From Prevotella sp. (GTDB lineage: Bacteria; Bacteroidota; Bacteroidia; Bacteroidales; Bacteroidaceae): DNA of 64,000 nt. Positions 59,429 through 64,000 of the stretch are shown here, one piece after another (positions within the stretch are counted from its first letter, which is position 1; each line of letters begins with the position of its first letter). The notes beneath the pieces were generated by a model. It had not been told where the DNA came from and made no database searches. It was given only the letters and a program-made list of their open reading frames with translations. The stretch spans positions 1 through 64,000 of the forward strand of contig JAFUVB010000029.1 in NCBI GenBank assembly GCA_017471245.1, in the 5' to 3' direction. The position numbers and the translations under genes are program-made.

Positions 59429-62050
59429 ATGATGACAGCTAATGAAATTCGCGACTCGTTCAAGAAATACTTTGAGTCGAAAAGCCATACCATCGAGGCT
59501 TCAGCACCGATGGTGATCAAGGATGACCCCACACTGATGTTTACAAACGCCGGAATGAACCAGTGGAAAGACATTATCCTGGGAACACGCGACCCGGAAC
59601 CGCGCCGCCGCGCAGACTCTCAGAAATGCCTTCGCGTAAGCGGTAAGCACAACGATCTGGAGGAAGTAGGTCACGACACCTACCACCATACCATGTTCGA
59701 GATGCTCGGCAACTGGAGCTTCGGCGACTATTTCAAAGAAGGTGCCATCGATATGGCGTGGGAATATTTGGTGGATATACTGAAACTTAATCCTGAAGAC
59801 CTGTATGTTACAGTGTTTGAAGGCGACAAGGCTGAAGGACTGGAGCGCGACGAAGAGGCTGCCGGCTATTGGCTGAAGCATGTTCCCGCCGACCATATCA
59901 TCAATGGAAACAAGCATGACAACTTCTGGGAGATGGGCGACACTGGTCCTTGCGGCCCATGTTCAGAGATTCACTTAGACTCACGCACTGAAGAAGAGAA
60001 GGCAAAGGTGCCTGGACGCGAACTGGTAAACAAAGACGATCCTCAGGTGATTGAGATCTGGAACCTGGTGTTCATGCAGTTCAACCGCAAGGCCGACGGT
60101 TCTTTGGAGAAGCTGTCCATGAACGTCATCGACACGGGAATGGGCTTCGAGCGTCTGGTGCGCGCCCTTCAAGGCAAGCACTCCAACTATGATACAGACG
60201 TGTTCCAGCCTATCATCAAGGAGATTGAGCGCCTGAGCGACATGAAATACGGTGAGAAGGAAGAAACGGATGTGGCCATGCGCGTTGTTGCCGACCATAT
60301 CCGCGCCGTCAGCTTCTCTATTGCCGATGGTCAGTTGCCGTCGAATGCAAAGGCGGGCTATGTCATCCGCCGCATTCTGCGCCGTGCTGTGCGCTACGCA
60401 TACACCTTCCTCAACCAAAAGGAAGCGTTCTTGTATAAGCTGATTCCCATGCTTGTTCACGAAATGGGCGATGCCTATCCCGAACTGAAAGCGCAGCGCG
60501 AACTCATCACCCGCGTCATGAAAGAAGAGGAAGACTCATTCCTCCGCACGCTGAGCAATGGCATCAAGATGATCAACGATGCCATGGACGTGATGAAGAA
60601 AGAAGGAAAGACAGTGCTCGATGGCGCTCAGGCATTCCGTTTGTTCGACACTTACGGCTTCCCGCTCGACCTCACGGAGCTGATATGCCGTGAAAATGGC
60701 TTCACTGTTGACGAGAAACTGTTCAACGAGGAGATGCAGAAACAGAAAGAGCGCGCCCGCAATGCCGCACAGGTGGACAATGGCGACTGGGTGGAACTGC
60801 AGGCAGGCGAACAGCGCTTCGTGGGTTATGACTTCACGGAATACGAGTGCCACATCCTCCGCTATCGCCAAGTGACTCAGAAGAAGAACACTTTCTACGA
60901 GCTGGTGCTCGATAATACGCCTTTCTATGGCGAAATGGGCGGACAGGTTGGTGATCAGGGTGTGCTTGTCAGTGAGCACGAGACGGTTGAGATCATCGAT
61001 ACCAAGCGCGAGAACAACCAGAGCATTCACATCGTGAAGAAACTGCCGGCTCATCCAGAGGCAGACTTCATGGCATGCGTAGATACCGACAAGCGCGAGG
61101 CAAGTGCCGCCAACCACACGGCAACCCACCTGCTCGACTACGCACTCAAACAAGTGCTGGGCGACCATGTGGAACAGAAGGGTTCATTTGTTTCGCCCGA
61201 CACCCTCCGTTTCGACTTCTCTCATTTCCAGAAGGTGACTGATGAAGAGATTCGCCAAGTGGAAAGAATGGTGAATGATATGATTCGTCAGGACATTTGC
61301 TTGGAGGAATTCCGCGATACCCCCATTGAGGAAGCCCGAAAGATAGGAGCCATCGCTCTGTTCGGCGAAAAATACGGCGATAAGGTACGAGTTGTGAAGT
61401 TCGGTCCGTCTATTGAGTTCTGCGGTGGTATTCACGCCCACTCAACTGGTCACATCGGCATGTTCAAGATTGTGAGCGAGGCAAGCGTGGCAGCAGGTAT
61501 CCGCCGCATTGAAGCAAAGACCGGCAAGGAATGCGAGGAGCTTCTCTATAATCTTGAGGATGCTATCAAGGCGATCAAGGCATTGTTCAACAATGCAAAA
61601 GACCTGCAGGGTACGCTTGAGAAATACATCAACGAGCACGATGCCATGAAGAAGCAGGTGGAAAGCTTCCAGGCCGAGGCTGTGGAGCGTATGAAGGAGA
61701 AGCTGCTCAGTCAGGTTCGCAACGTCAATGGCGTGAAAGTGTTCTGCGCTGTATTGCCCATCAAGCCCGAAGTGGCTAAAGATCTGGTGTTCAAGGTGCG
61801 TGCTGCCGAACCGGAGCATTCTATCTGTGTGGTGGGAAGTGTATTCGATAACCGCCCGATGCTGAATGTTATCATCAGCGAAGACCTGGTGAAAGAGCAA
61901 GGACTGAATGCCGGACAGCTGGTTCGCGAGGCAGCCAAGCTGATGCAAGGAGGCGGTGGTGGTCAACCGCACTATGCTTCTGCGGGCGGCAAGAACGCCG
62001 ATGGCGTGAACGCTGCCGTGGATAAAGTCATTGAACTGGCACAGCTTTAA
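59429..62050 (+). CDS. alaS: Alanyl-tRNA synthetase
   Basis: The protein has 873 residues. The class II aminoacylation domain opens with [20 protein letters not shown], then [17 protein letters not shown] and [36 protein letters not shown]. The editing domain has [26 protein letters not shown], the zinc-binding HxxxH, completed by the Cys and His of [17 protein letters not shown]-Ala domain ends in a Gly-rich [17 protein letters not shown] loop. The first Met codon of two (59429, 59432) is used. Its stop codon is directly adjacent to the stop of the convergent SprT gene, with no bases between. Confidence 0.97.
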   Translation: MMTANEIRDSFKKYFESKSHTIEASAPMVIKDDPTLMFTNAGMNQWKDIILGTRDPEPRRRADSQKCLRVSGKHNDLEEVGHDTYHHTMFEMLGNWSFGDYFKEGAIDMAWEYLVDILKLNPEDLYVTVFEGDKAEGLERDEEAAGYWLKHVPADHIINGNKHDNFWEMGDTGPCGPCSEIHLDSRTEEEKAKVPGRELVNKDDPQVIEIWNLVFMQFNRKADGSLEKLSMNVIDTGMGFERLVRALQGKHSNYDTDVFQPIIKEIERLSDMKYGEKEETDVAMRVVADHIRAVSFSIADGQLPSNAKAGYVIRRILRRAVRYAYTFLNQKEAFLYKLIPMLVHEMGDAYPELKAQRELITRVMKEEEDSFLRTLSNGIKMINDAMDVMKKEGKTVLDGAQAFRLFDTYGFPLDLTELICRENGFTVDEKLFNEEMQKQKERARNAAQVDNGDWVELQAGEQRFVGYDFTEYECHILRYRQVTQKKNTFYELVLDNTPFYGEMGGQVGDQGVLVSEHETVEIIDTKRENNQSIHIVKKLPAHPEADFMACVDTDKREASAANHTATHLLDYALKQVLGDHVEQKGSFVSPDTLRFDFSHFQKVTDEEIRQVERMVNDMIRQDICLEEFRDTPIEEARKIGAIALFGEKYGDKVRVVKFGPSIEFCGGIHAHSTGHIGMFKIVSEASVAAGIRRIEAKTGKECEELLYNLEDAIKAIKALFNNAKDLQGTLEKYINEHDAMKKQVESFQAEAVERMKEKLLSQVRNVNGVKVFCAVLPIKPEVAKDLVFKVRAAEPEHSICVVGSVFDNRPMLNVIISEDLVKEQGLNAGQLVREAAKLMQGGGGGQPHYASAGGKNADGVNAAVDKVIELAQL

Positions 62051-62716
62051 TCAAGACAACGTTAAAGGCTGCATAGCAGCGACGGTCTTTTCAAAGAAGT
62101 CTTTTGAAACAACTTTCCCCCGCAAGGTGCGCGACTGCGGAAAGTTTCTGAAATAATCATTCGTGGTGACATGCCACGAATGGTTTTTTATGAGCATGTT
62201 TTTCGATGCCATCCTGTCGATTGTCCTCACATATCGCGGACTCACGACACTGAGAAAGCACTTGTTCTCGGTGGTGACACCTGCCAGGACGATGCGCGGC
62301 TTCCCCTCATTGCGCCGGGCAACAGGCCATCCTTTGGTATCGGTGCGCACGGTAATCCCCCACCCTTTTGCATTCAGCTGATTCATCAACCGGCGGAATG
62401 TGGTGCCATGAACGCTGGTGTCACGCAGGTTTTTCACGGCAATGTAATAATGAATCATCTCATGAAGCAGCGTGTTTTGGTATTCCCTCTCAGGAACGTC
62501 ATAATAATTACTGATGCGAATCTCATAATCGTAACACTGCCTCTTGACAGATGAAGAGAAGAAACCCGTGCGCACGGCTTTCCATTTGAAGCGCAATGCT
62601 CCTAAGCGCGTGCGGGCATTGCACACAGAAAACTTCGGCAGAGGGAGTTCTCCACCGAAGTATTCTCTATTGAATTGACAGAAATGACTCTTTATCCAGT
62701 CAACAGTAACCTGCAT
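62051..62716 (-). CDS. SprT-like zinc-metalloprotease-family protein
   Basis: The protein has 221 residues. The SprT-like domain begins FNREYFGGELPLPKFSVCNARTRLG, continues to the zinc motif in NTLLHEMIHYYIAVKNL (HExxH), and a third His in HGTTFRRLMNQLNAKGWGITV. Basic residues throughout suggest nucleic-acid proximity, as in Spartan-type proteases that digest DNA-protein crosslinks; that role here is inference. The start codon overlaps the recA stop (TAATG), so translation is coupled to recA, which fits a DNA-repair function. Confidence 0.9.
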   Translation of the reverse strand: MQVTVDWIKSHFCQFNREYFGGELPLPKFSVCNARTRLGALRFKWKAVRTGFFSSSVKRQCYDYEIRISNYYDVPEREYQNTLLHEMIHYYIAVKNLRDTSVHGTTFRRLMNQLNAKGWGITVRTDTKGWPVARRNEGKPRIVLAGVTTENKCFLSVVSPRYVRTIDRMASKNMLIKNHSWHVTTNDYFRNFPQSRTLRGKVVSKDFFEKTVAAMQPLTLS

Positions 62717-63741
62717 TAATCTTTCCTGTCTGAAATGGCTTGCATAATTTTTGCTTCCAGTTCCTCGCTGAGTTCTGGATTATCCTGCAGGAGTTTCTTC
62801 ACGGCATCCCTACCCTGAGCCAGCTTGCTGCCATCGTATGAGAACCAGCTGCCGCTCTTCTGGATGATGCCATATTCCACACCGAGGTCTACAATCTCAC
62901 CTGTCTTTGAGATTCCTTCGCCAAATGTGATTTCAAACTCGCACTTGCGGAATGGAGGAGCCACCTTGTTCTTCACCACCTTCACACGAACCTGATTGCC
63001 AATCACCTCGTCTCCGTCCTTGATACTGGTCACGCGGCGGATGTCAAGGCGCACGCTGCTGTAGAACTTCAAGGCATTTCCGCCCGTCGTTGTCTCAGGA
63101 TTGCCGAACATAATACCGATTTTCTCGCGCAACTGGTTAATGAAGATGCACGTGGTATTGGTCTTTGAGATGGTGGAAGTGAGTTTGCGCAGGGCCTGGC
63201 TCATCAGTCGTGCCTGCAATCCCACCACGTTGTCGCCCATGTCACCCTCGATTTCCTTCTTCGGAGTGAGTGCTGCCACGGAGTCGATCACCAGGATGTC
63301 GATGGCAGAAGAGCTGATCAGCTGATCGGCAATCTGCAGTGCCTGCTCGCCGTTATCAGGCTGCGAAATCCACAGGTTATCGGTATCCACGCCCAGTTTC
63401 TCGGCATAGAAACGGTCGAAGGCATGCTCCGCATCGATGAATGCGGCGATGCCGCCCGCTTTCTGCGCCTCTGCGATGGCATGGATGGCAAGAGTTGTCT
63501 TTCCGGAGCTCTCCGGACCGTAGATTTCAATGATTCTTCCGCGCGGATAACCGCCCACTCCGAGGGCTGCATTCAGTCCGATGCTACCCGACGAAATTAC
63601 TTCCACGTTCTCCACATGCTCATCACCGAGTTTCATGATACTTCCCTTTCCGAAGTCCTTCTCTATCTTCGACATCGCCGCCTGCAGCGCTTTCAGCTTC
63701 TCACTCTGAGGATTGCCTTCCTCAATTTCTTTTTTTGCCAT
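62716..63741 (-). CDS. recA: Recombinase RecA
   Basis: The protein has 341 residues from ATG at 63741 ([17 protein letters not shown]); a longer frame upstream has no family counterpart. It has Walker [35 protein letters not shown], the Walker B region [14 protein letters not shown], loop L1 with [26 protein letters not shown], and loop L2 with [35 protein letters not shown]. It forms nucleoprotein filaments for homologous recombination and triggers LexA self-cleavage where LexA exists. It is followed in the operon by the SprT-like gene. No SOS-box search could be done. Confidence 0.97.
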   Translation of the reverse strand: MAKKEIEEGNPQSEKLKALQAAMSKIEKDFGKGSIMKLGDEHVENVEVISSGSIGLNAALGVGGYPRGRIIEIYGPESSGKTTLAIHAIAEAQKAGGIAAFIDAEHAFDRFYAEKLGVDTDNLWISQPDNGEQALQIADQLISSSAIDILVIDSVAALTPKKEIEGDMGDNVVGLQARLMSQALRKLTSTISKTNTTCIFINQLREKIGIMFGNPETTTGGNALKFYSSVRLDIRRVTSIKDGDEVIGNQVRVKVVKNKVAPPFRKCEFEITFGEGISKTGEIVDLGVEYGIIQKSGSWFSYDGSKLAQGRDAVKKLLQDNPELSEELEAKIMQAISDRKD

Positions 63742-63835
63742 AACTTTAGAATTCTTTGTGGTAGTAGAAGCAAGAAGCAAGATGCAAGAAGCAAGAGATT
63801 ACTTCTGCTTAAACCACCTTATTATACATTTATTT

Positions 63836-64000
63836 TTATTCTCTGTTGCTTTTATCAACCAATGTGTTTCTTAATCCAATAAGCATTCGAGCAATTTCCT
63901 TGATATTCTTTTCCTGCTCATTTAGCAATTCATGGGATATATAATTCAAGCTTTCAGCAATTTCCAACTGGCACATTACTTCTGACAAAGAGCCGTAAGA
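63836..64000 (-). CDS. Four-helix-bundle protein, C-terminal fragment (start beyond the window)
   Basis: The minus strand from the window edge reads SYGSLSEVMCQLEIAESLNY followed by a second helix (HELLNEQEKNIKEIARMLIGLRN) to a TAA at 63836-63838, 54 residues. This is the C-terminal half of the small four-helix-bundle family related to the proteins encoded in 23S rRNA intervening sequences. Members are common as stand-alone genes in Bacteroidetes and have no settled function. Between it and recA lies a purine-rich tract with repeated AGAAGCA (about 63766-63796). Confidence 0.8.
   Translation of the reverse strand, partial: SYGSLSEVMCQLEIAESLNYISHELLNEQEKNIKEIARMLIGLRNTLVDKSNRE

Overview
The window is a chromosomal segment from a member of the Bacteroidales, most likely a Prevotellaceae species (Prevotella/Segatella/Xylanibacter type). 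The reasons are the promoters (a -7 box TAnnTTTG upstream of most transcription units, never a sigma70-type -10), three SusC/SusD pairs, an ECF sigma/FecR pair driving one of them, a T9SS-type C-terminal domain on a protease, and Bacteroidetes gene orders such as rsfS-ftsH-cdsA and parA-parB-DUF5683-mltD-relA. The species cannot be fixed from the sequence alone.

Layout. 1-4.7 kb: the cut-off end of an IS4-clan insertion sequence that has landed in the signal peptide of a small lipoprotein gene, followed by a decayed protease stub and then an intact lipoprotein plus secreted subtilase. This is a tandemly duplicated two-gene module of which the first copy is dead. 4.7-8.1 kb: a corA magnesium-transporter gene behind a structured leader that contains a 14-codon acidic upstream ORF, then a DUF349 protein with a 12-residue repeat. 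8.2-11.2 kb: a DUF4450-type glycosidase-like protein. 11.3-15.8 kb: tRNA-Gln, then rsfS-ftsH-cdsA with a GH5 endoglucanase gene attached. 16-18.7 kb: a GH92 alpha-mannosidase on the minus strand. 19-29.3 kb: an ECF sigma factor, a FecR anti-sigma factor, a SusC with an STN signalling domain, SusD, a DUF4843 lipoprotein, a PKD-like lipoprotein and a TlpA-type oxidoreductase, a self-regulated uptake locus. 29.8-36.5 kb (minus): a pectin-type operon of GH28 polygalacturonase, SusC fused at its C-terminus to an OmpA-like peptidoglycan-binding domain, and SusD. 36.7-38.7 kb (minus): surE-lpxB. 38.8-45.9 kb: parA-parB-DUF5683-mltD-relA with a CE8 pectinesterase 5 nt behind relA. 46.8-58.1 kb: SusC, an unusually long SusD, a double GH43 with a discoidin-like module, a BNR propeller with a MORN-like tail, and a DUF5060/GH140-like enzyme. 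58.4-64 kb: a MerR regulator (minus), alaS, a SprT-like protein and recA (minus), and the end of a four-helix-bundle gene.

Biology. Three of the regions (29.8-36.5, 44.9-45.9 and 46.8-58.1 kb) point to pectin use. GH28 and CE8 attack homogalacturonan; the GH43, BNR and GH140-like enzymes are candidates for side chains. The sigma/FecR/STN-SusC locus carries no glycosidase and resembles loci thought to import peptides rather than glycans.

Most interesting non-coding content. (1) Six intergenic tandem arrays with different sequences all have an exact 22-bp period with no indels; three are one family and several of their units are dyads. (2) Two very long hairpins (37- and 42-bp arms) are both built from 12-bp units. 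(3) A 113-bp palindromic repeat occurs twice with a compensatory change in its arms. (4) The corA leader has an acidic, proline-containing upstream ORF overlapping a helix next to a hairpin that hides the corA start. Among proteins, the SusC-OmpA fusion stands out.
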